NCBI GenBank assembly: GCA_012842685.1
Contig: DUSI01000048.1
Span: 1 to 39,801 of the forward strand
Length of the DNA stretch: 39,801 bases
Direction: 5' to 3'
From: Candidatus Fermentithermobacillaceae bacterium
GTDB taxonomy: Bacteria; Bacillota; Sulfobacillia; Fermentithermobacillales; Fermentithermobacillaceae
The translations under genes and the position numbers were made by a program. The notes below the pieces were generated by a model. That model did no database searches. It saw only the letters and a list, made by a program, of their open reading frames with translations, and was not told the origin of the DNA. This document shows, in pieces, positions 24,539-32,598 of the stretch. Positions within the stretch are counted from its first letter, which is position 1. Each line of letters begins with the position of its first letter.

Positions 24539-25648
24539 GTGAGCGAATCAGTGCTCATGAAGGGAAATGAAGCTCTGGCCGAAGCCGCGATCCGCGCCGG
24601 CTGCAGGTACTACTTCGGCTATCCCATAACGCCCCAAAACGAGATATCGGAGTACATGGCCAGGAGGCTCGGCGAGGTAGGCGGCGTTTTCGTGCAGGCC
24701 GAGAGCGAGGTCTCAGCCATAAACATGGTCTACGGTGCCGCGGGGGCAGGCGGGAGGGTGATGATCTCGTCCTCGAGCCCCGGGATAAGCCTTATGCAGG
24801 AAGCCATCTCCTACATCGCCGGGGCGGAGCTCCCTTGCGTGATAGTCAACATGTGCCGTGGTGGCCCCGGCTTGGGAGGCATTCAGCCGTCCCAGGCGGA
24901 CTACTTCCAGGCGACGAAGGGCGGCGGACACGGGGATTACAGGTTGATCGTCCTCGGGCCGGCCACCATCCAGGAAGGATGCGACCTCATGGCGACTGCG
25001 TTCGAGATGGCCGATAGGTACCGGAACCCGGTCATGATCCTCGGTGACGGCATGATCGGCCAGATGATGGAACCGGTGGTTTTCCCCGAGCCTCTTGACC
25101 TAACCAAGCTGCCGCCGAAACCGTGGGCCACAAGCGGCAATGAGGGCCGCAAGAAGAACCTCATCAGCTCCATCTACCTCGACCCCGAGGAGCTCGATGC
25201 CCACAACTGGAGGCTGGAAGAGAAGTACCGGAAGATAAGGGAGAACGAAGTCAGGTACGAGATCCTCCACGGAGACGACGCCGAGTGGTTCTTCGTGGCA
25301 TATGGCACCGTGGCCAGGATCTGCACGGCCGTGATGCAGAAGCTCAGGAGACAGGGGATCAAGGTGGGGCTCATAAGACCCATAAGCCTCTGGCCGTTCC
25401 CCGACGAGGCATTCGAAAAAGTGATAGACAGGGCCAAGGGATTCCTCACGGTTGAGATGTCCACCGGGCAGATGGTGGAAGACGTGCGGCTCGCCGTGGA
25501 CGGACGGAGGCCCGTTTACTTCTACGGAAGGACCGGAGGTGCCGTCCCGACGCCCAGGTCGGTCGAGCGGAGGCTCCGGGAGATGATGGACGGCAAGGTA
25601 CCCAGCCAGACCGACTACTTCGATAGGGTAGGAGGTGCCGCGAGATGA
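24539..25648 (+). CDS. vorB: 2-oxoacid:ferredoxin oxidoreductase alpha subunit (VorB/KorA-type)
   Basis: The 369-residue product is the pyrimidine-domain subunit: [56 protein letters not shown] and the segment [21 protein letters not shown] written here only in part ([14 protein letters not shown]), then [16 protein letters not shown]. With the beta, gamma and ferredoxin subunits it oxidises 2-oxoacids to acyl-CoA. The neighbours (dehydrogenases, Buk, Ptb) favour branched-chain 2-oxoacids over 2-oxoglutarate. TAAGGAGG (24523-24530) is 8 nt before GTG 24539. It overlaps the beta gene by ATGA. Confidence 0.88.
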   Translation: MSESVLMKGNEALAEAAIRAGCRYYFGYPITPQNEISEYMARRLGEVGGVFVQAESEVSAINMVYGAAGAGGRVMISSSSPGISLMQEAISYIAGAELPCVIVNMCRGGPGLGGIQPSQADYFQATKGGGHGDYRLIVLGPATIQEGCDLMATAFEMADRYRNPVMILGDGMIGQMMEPVVFPEPLDLTKLPPKPWATSGNEGRKKNLISSIYLDPEELDAHNWRLEEKYRKIRENEVRYEILHGDDAEWFFVAYGTVARICTAVMQKLRRQGIKVGLIRPISLWPFPDEAFEKVIDRAKGFLTVEMSTGQMVEDVRLAVDGRRPVYFYGRTGGAVPTPRSVERRLREMMDGKVPSQTDYFDRVGGAAR

Positions 25649-26388
25649 TCCCGGTCTACACGCGCCCCAAATCGCTCACAGACGTCGTAAGCCACTACTG
25701 CCCCGGCTGCACCCACGGGATCGCCCACCGTCTGGTGGCCGAGACCATAGACGAGCTGGGCATCCAGGGCCGGACCGTAGGGGTGGCTTCTGTGGGCTGC
25801 TCGGTCTTCGCCTACAATTACTTCGACGTTGACTTCCAGCAGGCGGCCCACGGCAGGGCCCCGGCAGTGGCGACGGGCATAAAGAGGGTCAGGCCCGACG
25901 CCATAGTGTTCACTTACCAGGGCGATGGCGATCTCGCTTCCATAGGTATGGCGGAGATAGTGCACGCCGCCGCCAGGGGCGAGAACATCACCGTGATATT
26001 CATAAACAACGCCATCTACGGGATGACCGGCGGCCAGATGGCCCCGACCACCCTGGTGGGCCAGAAGACCACCACTTCGCCCTTTGGCCGCGACCCCCGC
26101 AACCAAGGCTATCCGGTGAAGATCAGCGAACTCTTGGCCACGGTGAAAGGAGCCTACTACGTGGCCCGGTTCTCGCTCCATGACCCGGCCAACATCCAGA
26201 GGGCCAAGCAAGGCATCAAGAAGGCCTTCCAGTACCAGATGGAAGGAAAAGGGTTCTCTCTGGTCGAACTCCTTTCGACTTGTTCCACCAACTGGGGCAT
26301 GACCCCGCTCAATGCCCTGAAGTGGCTGGAAGAGAACATGGTTCCGGAGTACCCGCTCGGCGAGTTCAAGACGGGGGAGGTAAGCTGA
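25645..26388 (+). CDS. vorA: 2-oxoacid:ferredoxin oxidoreductase beta (TPP) subunit
   Basis: The 247-residue subunit binds thiamine diphosphate. [14 protein letters not shown] is the cysteine motif near the start, [23 protein letters not shown] follows in two parts, and [20 protein letters not shown] with [21 protein letters not shown] forms the TPP and metal site (GDGD...NN). The length is standard for the short beta type. The start ATG overlaps the alpha-subunit stop, and the gamma gene starts one base after its stop. Confidence 0.9.
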   Translation: MIPVYTRPKSLTDVVSHYCPGCTHGIAHRLVAETIDELGIQGRTVGVASVGCSVFAYNYFDVDFQQAAHGRAPAVATGIKRVRPDAIVFTYQGDGDLASIGMAEIVHAAARGENITVIFINNAIYGMTGGQMAPTTLVGQKTTTSPFGRDPRNQGYPVKISELLATVKGAYYVARFSLHDPANIQRAKQGIKKAFQYQMEGKGFSLVELLSTCSTNWGMTPLNALKWLEENMVPEYPLGEFKTGEVS

Positions 26389-26389
26389 C

Positions 26390-26935
26390 GTGGACCACGA
26401 GATCATCATGGCGGGATTCGGCGGACAGGGGATTATGCTCATCGGCACTCTCCTCACCTACGCCGGCAAAGAAGAAGGCAAGGCCGTATCGTGGCTCCCG
26501 TCCTACGGGCCGGAGATGCGTGGCGGCACTGCCAACTGCGCGGTGTGCGTCTCTGACGATGTAATAGCGTCGCCGGTCGTCGTGGAGCCCACGGCAGCCA
26601 TAGTCATGAACAGGCCCTCTTATGAGAAGTTCCGGAACACCGTCCAGCCGGGTGGAGCGCTCATAGTTAACTCATCTCTGGTTCCTGACGAAGATAGTAG
26701 GGAGGATATAGACGTCTACCGGATTCCGGCCAACGATATTGCGAGAGAGCTGGGTAACGACCGGGTCGCCAATATGGTGTGCCTGGGCGCCCTCTTGGGG
26801 GCCAGGGAGATCGTTAAGGTGGAAACGGTCATAAGCGTGCTTCCCAAGGTGATAAGCCAGAGGCACCACAGTCTTCTCCCGCTCAACGAAGAGGCGCTTT
26901 GGCGAGGCTATCGCCTGGTCAAAGGACAGGCCTGA
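26390..26935 (+). CDS. 2-oxoacid:ferredoxin oxidoreductase gamma subunit
   Basis: The 181-residue gamma subunit contains the family opening IIMAGFGGQGIMLIGTLLT and the central SYGPEMRGGTANCAVCVSD, then NSSLVPDE and ANMVCLGALLGA. It completes the four-part enzyme in the order delta-alpha-beta-gamma. GTG at 26390 has GGGGGAGG about 10 nt upstream. No T-rich terminator follows, and the unknown gene 26978 is probably read from the same message. Confidence 0.9.
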   Translation: MDHEIIMAGFGGQGIMLIGTLLTYAGKEEGKAVSWLPSYGPEMRGGTANCAVCVSDDVIASPVVVEPTAAIVMNRPSYEKFRNTVQPGGALIVNSSLVPDEDSREDIDVYRIPANDIARELGNDRVANMVCLGALLGAREIVKVETVISVLPKVISQRHHSLLPLNEEALWRGYRLVKGQA

Positions 26936-26977
26936 GTTGGTATGCGTAGCGCGACACTTTCCGTGGGGTGAGCCTTG

Positions 26978-27781
26978 GTGAGCGAGAAGAAAACGGTGAG
27001 CGTGAGAGACATAGAATCTCTCCTTGTCTGTCTCCCCGGTATCCAAAAGGCGAGAGTGGTTGTGAACGACTGGGGAGCCATCGAAGAAATACACATCCTC
27101 ACCGGACTGGGCAGGAACCCGAAACAGATCGTGAGAGACGTCCAAAGCGCGCTTAAGGCCCAGTGGGACATCACGGTCGATAGGCGGAAAGTGTCTGTCG
27201 CCCAGATACAGACGAGCCTGCCTGCTTCGCCCGGACGCCTCCGCTATGTCGGTATGGAGGTCAGATCCGACGGCAGGACGGGTAAGTCTGAGATTGTGGT
27301 CACGCTCGACCGGGCCGTGGACGGAGAGAGCCCGGTATACGTGGGAAAGACCGTGACCGACTCGTCTGAGGTAGGTACGCTGTTGGGGATCGCCAGGGCG
27401 ACCTGTATGGCTGTGAACCTCACCCTGGCTCCCCCCAACGCGTTTTTTGTGGAAGACGTAGCCACTTTCACCATCGGTCAAAGAGACGCCATCGGCGTCC
27501 TCCTGGACCTCCTCACTCCCAGGGGGAACCACGAGCAGCTCTTGGGGTGCTCCATCGTCAAGAGAGACCTCAGGGAAGCGTGTGTGAGGGCCACTTTGAA
27601 CGCCATGAACAGGCGGCTTGAGGTATTGCCCCAGAGGAGCGATTCGGGGAGCAGCGAGTCCTCCCAGTCAGAAGCCACAGAGGGCAAGGCCGTGGCGGCC
27701 CCTTCGCCGGAGGACCGGCCGGGCCAGATGCAGCTCCCGGATCTCCAGCCGTCCCACGGGGATGACGTTCCAGAAGACTAG
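26978..27781 (+). CDS. Unknown protein at the end of the cluster
   Basis: I do not recognise this 267-residue protein. The first 75 residues look like a small alpha/beta domain (VSVRDIESLLVCLPGIQKARV, written here as VRDIESLLVCLPGIQKARV). The middle, with VGMEVRSDGRTGKSEIVVTLD and VGTLLGIARATCMAVNLTL, resembles another compact alpha/beta repeat. The last 45 residues are Ser/Glu/Pro-rich and probably disordered. No signal peptide, membrane segment or cysteine motif is seen. GTG at 26978 is 8 nt from GGGGTG; TTG at 26975 is the alternative. It lies 42 bp after the gamma-subunit gene; a link to that enzyme is a guess. Confidence 0.6.
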   Translation: MSEKKTVSVRDIESLLVCLPGIQKARVVVNDWGAIEEIHILTGLGRNPKQIVRDVQSALKAQWDITVDRRKVSVAQIQTSLPASPGRLRYVGMEVRSDGRTGKSEIVVTLDRAVDGESPVYVGKTVTDSSEVGTLLGIARATCMAVNLTLAPPNAFFVEDVATFTIGQRDAIGVLLDLLTPRGNHEQLLGCSIVKRDLREACVRATLNAMNRRLEVLPQRSDSGSSESSQSEATEGKAVAAPSPEDRPGQMQLPDLQPSHGDDVPED

Positions 27782-27854
27782 CCCAAATCTTCCGGGCTCT
27801 TATCTTCACGGTTTTTCCACCCGATTCTGCAGGGCCTGGGGTAATAACCCGGCC
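27780..27854 (+). terminator. Putative terminator region after the fermentation cluster
   Basis: AGCCC (27780-27784) pairs with GGGCT (27794-27798) and is followed by a pyrimidine-rich CTTATCTTC and a TTTTT run near 27812-27816. A second hairpin, GGCC plus GGG (27833-27840) with CCC plus GGCC (27848-27854), has a 7-nt loop. Together they probably mark the end of the 10-gene unit before spoIIM. Confidence 0.45.
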
Positions 27855-27905
27855 TAGCTTCCTCATAGTGTTCCGTATGGCAAGACTATGCGGAGGCTGG
27901 CCGGC

Positions 27906-28499
27906 ATGCGTACAACCCTCAAAGTGTCTCCTCTTCTCCTTATGCTTGTCGTCTTTACTTTTGGCCTTACAACCGGCGTCTTGGGGCTCAGGGTGCTTTC
28001 CCCCGACGAAAAGGCGGAACTCGTGGCTTATCTCGAGGTGTTCATGCGGGGGGTAAGGAGCCCGGGACTTGACCCTAAGGCCATTTTCCGGCTGTCCGTG
28101 GAGCAAAACGCCCGCACGGCTCTTCTCATCTGGGCGTTCGGCCTTGCGGTCATCGGTGCGCCTCTGACGTGTGTTTTGGTCTTCGTGCGCGGGTTTGCGG
28201 CCGGCTTTGGATCGATGTTCCTGATCCGGGAGGTTTCCTCGGGCGGGCTTACCATGTTCCTCTCAGGGATGGTCCCCCACAACCTCATCTCCGTCCCGGC
28301 CATTCTCCTCCTTTCAGCCATGTCCGTGTCCTTCTCCATACGGCTCCTCAGGGAGAGACCCTGGAATTACGGCGGCTTGTGGAAGATGATTGCGGAGTAC
28401 ACCTGGCGCTGTTTCCTTGTGGCCCTGGGCCTCCTTGCGGCTTCAGCCGTCGAAGCTTTTGTCTCGCCCCTCCTGCTCTCACGATCTGCAGGGCTGTAG
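27906..28499 (+). CDS. spoIIM: Stage II sporulation protein M
   Basis: SpoIIM is a membrane protein of the DMP complex that dissolves septal peptidoglycan and supports forespore engulfment. The 197-residue product has five hydrophobic stretches, starting at about residues 8-27, with the family pattern of short loops: [31 protein letters not shown] and [21 protein letters not shown] at 27906 is 9 nt after GGAGG (27892-27896), whereas ATG at 27888 has none. In relatives spoIIM also lies close to xerD and dacF, as here. Confidence 0.9.
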   Translation: MRTTLKVSPLLLMLVVFTFGLTTGVLGLRVLSPDEKAELVAYLEVFMRGVRSPGLDPKAIFRLSVEQNARTALLIWAFGLAVIGAPLTCVLVFVRGFAAGFGSMFLIREVSSGGLTMFLSGMVPHNLISVPAILLLSAMSVSFSIRLLRERPWNYGGLWKMIAEYTWRCFLVALGLLAASAVEAFVSPLLLSRSAGL

Positions 28500-28522
28500 G
28501 CGATAAGATCGAGGGGCAGGAG

Positions 28523-28542
28523 ATTGTACCCATTTGCACAAT
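28523..28542 (+). promoter_or_regulatory. Near-palindrome upstream of ald
   Basis: ATTGTAC (28523-28529) and GCACAAT (28536-28542) form an inverted repeat with one mismatch and a 6-bp centre. It stands about 105 bp upstream of the ald start, a plausible operator distance. The same heptamer occurs upstream of the OLE promoter. No clear sigma-A promoter was found here. Confidence 0.35.
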
Positions 28543-28648
28543 TTCGCCTCGCCCAAGGTCTTTTCTGAAGGATCTTGGGATTCGATGTGGAATTGGATGC
28601 GTGGGCATTTTGGTGCCCCTTTCCCCAATGTTAAGGAGGTTGAGTGGT

Positions 28649-29767
28649 TTGATAGTCGGAGTACCCAAAGAGATTAAGCCTGATGAAAACCGGGTTGCGT
28701 TGACGCCTGCCGGAGTCCACGCATTCGTGTCCCAGGGTCATCAGGTAGTTGTGGAAGCCGGCGCCGGTTTGGGCAGCGGAATAGAGGACGAGGACTTTGT
28801 AAAGGCCGGAGCCACCATCCTTCCCACTGCCGACGAAGTGTGGGCTACGGCTGATATGATTATGAAGGTTAAGGAGCCCCTTCCGCCTGAGTACCCCAGG
28901 ATGAAGAAGGGTCTCTTGCTTTTTACCTACCTGCACCTGGCGGCTGAGCCCGAGCTCACCAAGGCTCTCATAGAACGCGAAGTGGACGCCGTGGCTTACG
29001 AGACGGTGGAGCTTCCTTCGAAGGCGCTCCCCTTGCTCACTCCCATGAGCGAGATCGCCGGGCGTATGTCGGTACAGGTCGGAGCCCACTTCCTCGAGAA
29101 GAGGCACGGCGGAAGGGGCGTCCTCCTGGGCGGAGTACCCGGAGTCATGCCCGGTGAAGTGGTTATCATAGGCGGCGGCGTAGTCGGAACCAACGCTGCC
29201 AAGATGGCAGTCGGGCTCGGCGCGAAGGTCACCATCCTGGATGTAAACCTCGAAAGGCTACGGTACCTCGACGACATCTTCGGCACCAAGGTGCAGACGC
29301 TTGCGTCGAACTCCTACAACATAGCCGAAAGCGTCAAGAAGGCCGACCTGGTGGTCGGCGCCGTGCTGATCCCTGGAGCCAAGGCGCCCAAGCTGGTGAC
29401 CGAGGAGATGGTCAAGGAGATGAAGCCCGGCGCGGTCATCGTAGACGTGGCCATCGACCAGGGCGGATGCGTTGAGACCATGGACCATACGACCACTCAC
29501 TCCAACCCGACCTTCGTCAAACACGGCGTGGTCCATTACTCCGTACCCAACATCCCCGGTGCCGTCCCGCGGACCTCGACGTTCGCTCTCACCAACGCGA
29601 CGCTGCCTTACGCTCTCCTTCTTGCGGGCAAGGGCTTCGAGGAGGCCGTGAAGTCGAACCCGTCCCTCGCCAAGGGCGTGAACGTCACCCGCGGAAAGGT
29701 GGTCTACAAGGCCGTAGCCGAGGCGTTGGATCTGCCTTACACGCCGTTTGAGGAAGTAATACGCTAG
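28649..29767 (+). CDS. ald: Alanine dehydrogenase
   Basis: Ald interconverts alanine and pyruvate with NAD; in Bacillus it supports sporulation. The 372-residue length is standard. Motifs are [21 protein letters not shown], the catalytic lysine [39 protein letters not shown] with the catalytic histidine, and [21 protein letters not shown] for NAD. The frame is open upstream to 28169, but that part overlaps spoIIM. TTG at 28649 lies 9 nt from AAGGAGG (28633-28639) and matches the family start. A strong 12-bp hairpin follows. Confidence 0.96.
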   Translation: MIVGVPKEIKPDENRVALTPAGVHAFVSQGHQVVVEAGAGLGSGIEDEDFVKAGATILPTADEVWATADMIMKVKEPLPPEYPRMKKGLLLFTYLHLAAEPELTKALIEREVDAVAYETVELPSKALPLLTPMSEIAGRMSVQVGAHFLEKRHGGRGVLLGGVPGVMPGEVVIIGGGVVGTNAAKMAVGLGAKVTILDVNLERLRYLDDIFGTKVQTLASNSYNIAESVKKADLVVGAVLIPGAKAPKLVTEEMVKEMKPGAVIVDVAIDQGGCVETMDHTTTHSNPTFVKHGVVHYSVPNIPGAVPRTSTFALTNATLPYALLLAGKGFEEAVKSNPSLAKGVNVTRGKVVYKAVAEALDLPYTPFEEVIR

Positions 29768-29787
29768 GCCAGGCTTTCCAGGAAAAG

Positions 29788-29816
29788 GAAGAGGGGCCCT
29801 TCTCGGGCCCCTCTTC
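29788..29816 (+). terminator. Strong hairpin after ald
   Basis: GAAGAGGGGCCC (29788-29799) and GGGCCCCTCTTC (29805-29816) form a perfect 12-bp stem with a 5-nt loop, 21 bp after the ald stop. No T tract follows, as with other hairpins in this window, which suggests that termination here does not depend on a classic U run. Confidence 0.65.
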
Positions 29817-29863
29817 AGGCTATCAAATGGCTGCATAAACGGTTTGTTCCCGACATAAGACTC

Positions 29864-29892
29864 TTGCAGGAAGGCATTTGTTAAAGTAGGAT
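29864..29892 (+). promoter_or_regulatory. Possible promoter for the XerD-type recombinase
   Basis: TTGCAG (29864-29869) and TAGGAT (29887-29892) have a 17-bp spacer and fit a sigma-A promoter moderately. GTAGGATAT (29886-29894) also fits the sigma-H -35 pattern, with a poor -10 (AGGGAAACA) 12 bp on. The inverted repeat TTTCCC/GGGAAA (29894-29913) overlaps. I prefer sigma-A. Confidence 0.4.
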
Positions 29893-29928
29893 ATTTCCCC
29901 CACGCAAGGGAAACATAGATAACGAAGT

Positions 29929-29944
29929 CCCGATATAGATCGGG
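29929..29944 (+). other. Small hairpin next to the recombinase gene SD
   Basis: CCCGAT (29929-29934) and ATCGGG (29939-29944) form a 6-bp stem with a 4-nt loop. Its right arm ends where the SD (GGAGG, 29945-29949) begins, so it may affect access of ribosomes. Confidence 0.4.
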
Positions 29945-29958
29945 GGAGGATGGCGCCA

Positions 29959-30846
29959 ATGGAAAGCCTCATACAGGAGTTCATAGATTACCTGGGGCAC
30001 GAGAAAGGGCTCGCCACCAATACTCTCGAGTCCTACAGCCGTGACCTCAAGCAATACTACGGCTTCCTGTCCGGCGATTCCACGGCTTCTCTCGAGAACG
30101 CTTCCCAGTCGACCATAGTGGCCTACCTCATGCACCTCCGCAAGCAGGGGAAGGCCACTGCGACCATAGCCAGGAGGCTCGCCGCGCTCAAGGCTTTCTA
30201 CCAGTTCCTCGTGAAAGAAAACTATGTTGCCACGGATCCCACGGGCGACCTTTCCTCGCCCAAGCTGGAGAGGAAGCTTCCAAAGGTCCTCACGGTCAGC
30301 GAGGTGGAGAGGCTCCTCAACCAGCCTGACCTGAGTACCCCGGCCGGCAAGCGGGACAAGGCCATGATGGAACTCTTGTACGCGACTGGTATCCGCGTAT
30401 CCGAGCTCGTGAACCTCAATCTCCTGGATGTTGACCTCAAGGAGGGTTTTGTCCGCTGCACCGGCAAAGGTTCCAAAGAACGCGTGGTGCCAATGGGCGA
30501 GATAGCCATATCCGCTCTAAAGACTTACCTTGAAAGCGCAAGGCCCAAACTGGTGACAGACCCCAAGGAGAAAGCCCTGTTTGTGAACCACCACGGGAAG
30601 CGCCTCACGCGCCAGGGATTTTGGAAGATCGTCAAGAAGTACGCTGCCCAGGCGCAGATCAGAAAAGAGATAACCCCCCATACCCTGAGGCATTCTTTTG
30701 CCACTCACCTTCTGGAAAACGGCGCGGATATAAGGGCTGTCCAGGAGATGCTGGGTCACGCCGACATATCCACGACGCAGATATACACCCACGTGACGAA
30801 AGACCGCCTGAAGGACGTCTACGCCAAGAGCCACCCACGGGCTTAG
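29959..30846 (+). CDS. xerD: Site-specific tyrosine recombinase XerD
   Basis: XerD-type recombinases resolve chromosome dimers at dif. The 295-residue protein has the SAM-like N-terminal domain (SLIQEFIDYLGHEKGLATNT, LESYSRDLKQYY) and a complete catalytic set: Arg146 (ATGIRVSEL), Lys170 (GKGSKERVVP region), His241 and Arg244 (HTLRHSFATHLLENG), His267 (LGHADISTTQ) and nucleophile Tyr276 (QIYTHV). ATG at 29959 is 9 nt from GGAGG. Position close to spoIIM and dacF is the normal xerD (ripX) context, which also argues against a mobile-element integrase. Confidence 0.93.
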   Translation: MESLIQEFIDYLGHEKGLATNTLESYSRDLKQYYGFLSGDSTASLENASQSTIVAYLMHLRKQGKATATIARRLAALKAFYQFLVKENYVATDPTGDLSSPKLERKLPKVLTVSEVERLLNQPDLSTPAGKRDKAMMELLYATGIRVSELVNLNLLDVDLKEGFVRCTGKGSKERVVPMGEIAISALKTYLESARPKLVTDPKEKALFVNHHGKRLTRQGFWKIVKKYAAQAQIRKEITPHTLRHSFATHLLENGADIRAVQEMLGHADISTTQIYTHVTKDRLKDVYAKSHPRA

Positions 30847-30875
30847 TTTGATAAGGGTTCGGTAAGGGCGGGAAT

Positions 30876-30902
30876 CCTAAGTCAAGGACATCTTGACTTG
30901 GG
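30876..30902 (+). promoter_or_regulatory. Inverted repeat touching the carboxypeptidase gene SD
   Basis: CCTAAGTCAAG (30876-30886) and CTTGACTTGGG (30892-30902) pair over 11 bp with one T-G pair and a 5-nt loop. The right arm covers the first half of the SD GGGGGAA (30900-30906). It could reduce translation or be an operator. Confidence 0.5.
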
Positions 30903-30913
30903 GGAACGGTCGT

Positions 30914-32086
30914 ATGAACACTCGCAAGATTGGAGCTCATGTCTTGGCTTTTGTCCTTGCCATCATGCTCGCGTTTTGCCCGGCCGCGCCTGTAGGACGC
31001 GCGGCTCCTCAAGAGCCCGTGCCTCCACCCAGGTGCGACTCTCCTTCGGCCGTAGTGATGGACGCCGTATCGGGAGAGGTCCTCTTCGAGAAAAACGCCA
31101 GGGAGAGGAGGGCGCCCGCCAGCGTCACGAAGATAATGACTCTCCTTCTCACCCTCGAGGACGTGGCCGCCGGGAAAGTGAGCCTCAGGGATCAAGTGTC
31201 GTGTTCGGTGAACGCCTGGGAGATGGGTGGCACAGAGGTATGGGCCGAGCCCGGCGAGGTAATGGAGCTTGAAGAGTGGATAAAGGCGGTCGCCGTCGCG
31301 TCGGCCAACGACGCGTCGGTGATCCTCGCCGAGTACATCGCGGGCACGGAAGAAGCCTTCGTAGCCCGGATGAACCAGCGGGCAAGAGAGCTGGGGATGG
31401 TCGACACCACCTTCCAAAATTCCCACGGGCTAGACGAGGAAAACCACCTGACAACGGCCATGGACCTGGCGATCCTGTCCAGAGCGGCCGTCTCTGTACC
31501 TCACCTCCTTGATTACACTAAGATCTACCAGACGCCTTTCAGGGGCGGTAAGAACGAGCTGACCAACTTCAACAAGCTGGTGGTCCTTTACCCAGGGTGT
31601 GACGGCCTCAAGACCGGATACACCGACAAGGCGGGCTACTGTATATCTGCTACCGCCAAGGATGGAGATTCCAGGTTCATAGTGGTCATAATGGGCGCCC
31701 AGACCCCCGACCAGAGGCTTGCCGACGCGAGCCGCCTTCTGGACTGGGCCTTTGCCAACTTCAGGTCTCTCCCTGTACTGGACGAGGACCAGGTTGTCGC
31801 CCAGGCCAGGGTTATGAAAGGTAAGGCCGATACGGTCACCGTTGTCCCCGAGAGGGCCTTCGCCGTGACGCTCAGGAGGGGGCAGCGGGGCGAAGTCAAA
31901 CAGTACGTGGATATCGGCAAAGTGATCGCGCCCGTGGCAAAAGGGGCGGCGGTAGGGACCATCACCATCGAAGTTGACGGCGAGAAAGTAGCCCAGATCC
32001 CCCTCGTTGCCAAGGAGAGCGTCGAGCGGGCGAGCTTCCTGGATTATGCCTTGAGGTATTTCAGGGCGTTCACCGTAGGTAGGTAG
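30914..32086 (+). CDS. dacF: D-alanyl-D-alanine carboxypeptidase (DacF-type PBP)
   Basis: This 390-residue penicillin-binding protein trims pentapeptides in peptidoglycan. It has a signal peptide (hydrophobic residues 7-27, likely cut near GRAAP), the three active-site motifs Ser70-x-x-Lys73 (SVTK), Ser130-Ala-Asn132 and Lys233-Thr-Gly235, and a C-terminal beta-rich domain with an amphipathic end (FLDYALRYFRAF) that should hold it at the membrane. ATG at 30914 is chosen because the signal peptide begins there. Its place directly before the sigma-F operon is the dacF position of Bacillus. Confidence 0.93.
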   Translation: MNTRKIGAHVLAFVLAIMLAFCPAAPVGRAAPQEPVPPPRCDSPSAVVMDAVSGEVLFEKNARERRAPASVTKIMTLLLTLEDVAAGKVSLRDQVSCSVNAWEMGGTEVWAEPGEVMELEEWIKAVAVASANDASVILAEYIAGTEEAFVARMNQRARELGMVDTTFQNSHGLDEENHLTTAMDLAILSRAAVSVPHLLDYTKIYQTPFRGGKNELTNFNKLVVLYPGCDGLKTGYTDKAGYCISATAKDGDSRFIVVIMGAQTPDQRLADASRLLDWAFANFRSLPVLDEDQVVAQARVMKGKADTVTVVPERAFAVTLRRGQRGEVKQYVDIGKVIAPVAKGAAVGTITIEVDGEKVAQIPLVAKESVERASFLDYALRYFRAFTVGR

Positions 32087-32168
32087 CGCCGCAGCAGGCC
32101 ATAGCAGGCAAGCCGCCCTTGGAAGGCGACCAGCCCAAGCCGGGACGTTAGTTATCGGAAGAACCTGT

Positions 32169-32198
32169 AGAGGAAATGCCCTCGCACCCGTAGAATTT
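32169..32198 (+). promoter_or_regulatory. Sigma-H promoter of the spoIIA operon
   Basis: AGAGGAAAT (32169-32177) and GTAGAATTT (32190-32198) match RNAGGAWWW and RNNGAATWW at every defined position, with a 12-bp spacer. In Bacillus the spoIIA operon is transcribed by sigma-H with phosphorylated Spo0A. Transcription should begin near 32203-32206. I see no clear 0A box (TGTCGAA) nearby. Confidence 0.82.
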
Positions 32199-32233
32199 CA
32201 AGGAAATCTTTGCCAAGGGACGGTGCGAGGGCA
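32177..32233 (+). promoter_or_regulatory. Inverted repeat spanning the sigma-H promoter and the spoIIAA start
   Basis: TGCCCTCGCACC (32177-32188) and GGTGCGAGGGCA (32222-32233) are perfect 12-bp complements, extended by GT/AC across one bulged C. The left arm fills the sigma-H promoter spacer. The right arm contains the likely SD (GCGAGGG) and the first base of the ATG. Only RNA started upstream of 32177, for example read-through from dacF, could form the hairpin. Confidence 0.75.
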
Positions 32234-32598
32234 TGAATTTGTCATTTCACCGGTCATCTTCGTGCCTCATAGTGAGGATGTCGGGCGAGCTGGACCTTTC
32301 GTCTGCTCCCGTCTTTAAGACCAAGGTGGACGAAGAGCTCAGGAAGACCGGCGCTCCGAACCTCATCCTCAACCTCCAGGGGCTTGAGTTCGTCGACTCT
32401 ACCGGACTGGGGGCGATACTGGGCCGGCACCGTCAGATTGTCCTAGGCGGGGGGAAGATGATACTCACCTCTGTCCCTCCCAAGGTCCAGGCCATGCTGG
32501 AGATGGCGGGGCTCCTATCGGTCCTCCACACTGAAAGGACAGACAGGGATGCCTTGCAGGTCGTAGAGTCGCCCTTCCAAGGAGGTGCTCCCAGGTGA
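32233..32598 (+). CDS. spoIIAA: Anti-anti-sigma factor SpoIIAA
   Basis: SpoIIAA releases sigma-F from SpoIIAB when dephosphorylated. The 121-residue STAS-domain protein has RMSGELDLSSAPVFK and the conserved phosphorylation site in LEFVDSTGLGAILGRH, where the serine of DST is the residue phosphorylated by SpoIIAB. The C-terminus is slightly long. ATG at 32233 is reported; TTG at 32239 is a strong rival as it lies 7 nt from GAGGG. Its 3' end overlaps spoIIAB (GTGA). Confidence 0.95.
   Translation: MNLSFHRSSSCLIVRMSGELDLSSAPVFKTKVDEELRKTGAPNLILNLQGLEFVDSTGLGAILGRHRQIVLGGGKMILTSVPPKVQAMLEMAGLLSVLHTERTDRDALQVVESPFQGGAPR

Noticed and set aside
28169-28648. N-terminal extension giving a 532-residue alanine dehydrogenase
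   Set aside because: The extra part overlaps spoIIM in another frame; the family start matches TTG 28649 with a perfect SD.
29959-30846. Phage or integrative-element integrase
   Set aside because: The gene has XerD length and motifs and the conserved spoIIM-dacF neighbourhood; no tRNA, att repeats or phage genes are near.
30850-30879. Sigma-F promoter before dacF
   Set aside because: GGGAATCCTA resembles the -10 element but the -35 region (GATAA) matches poorly.
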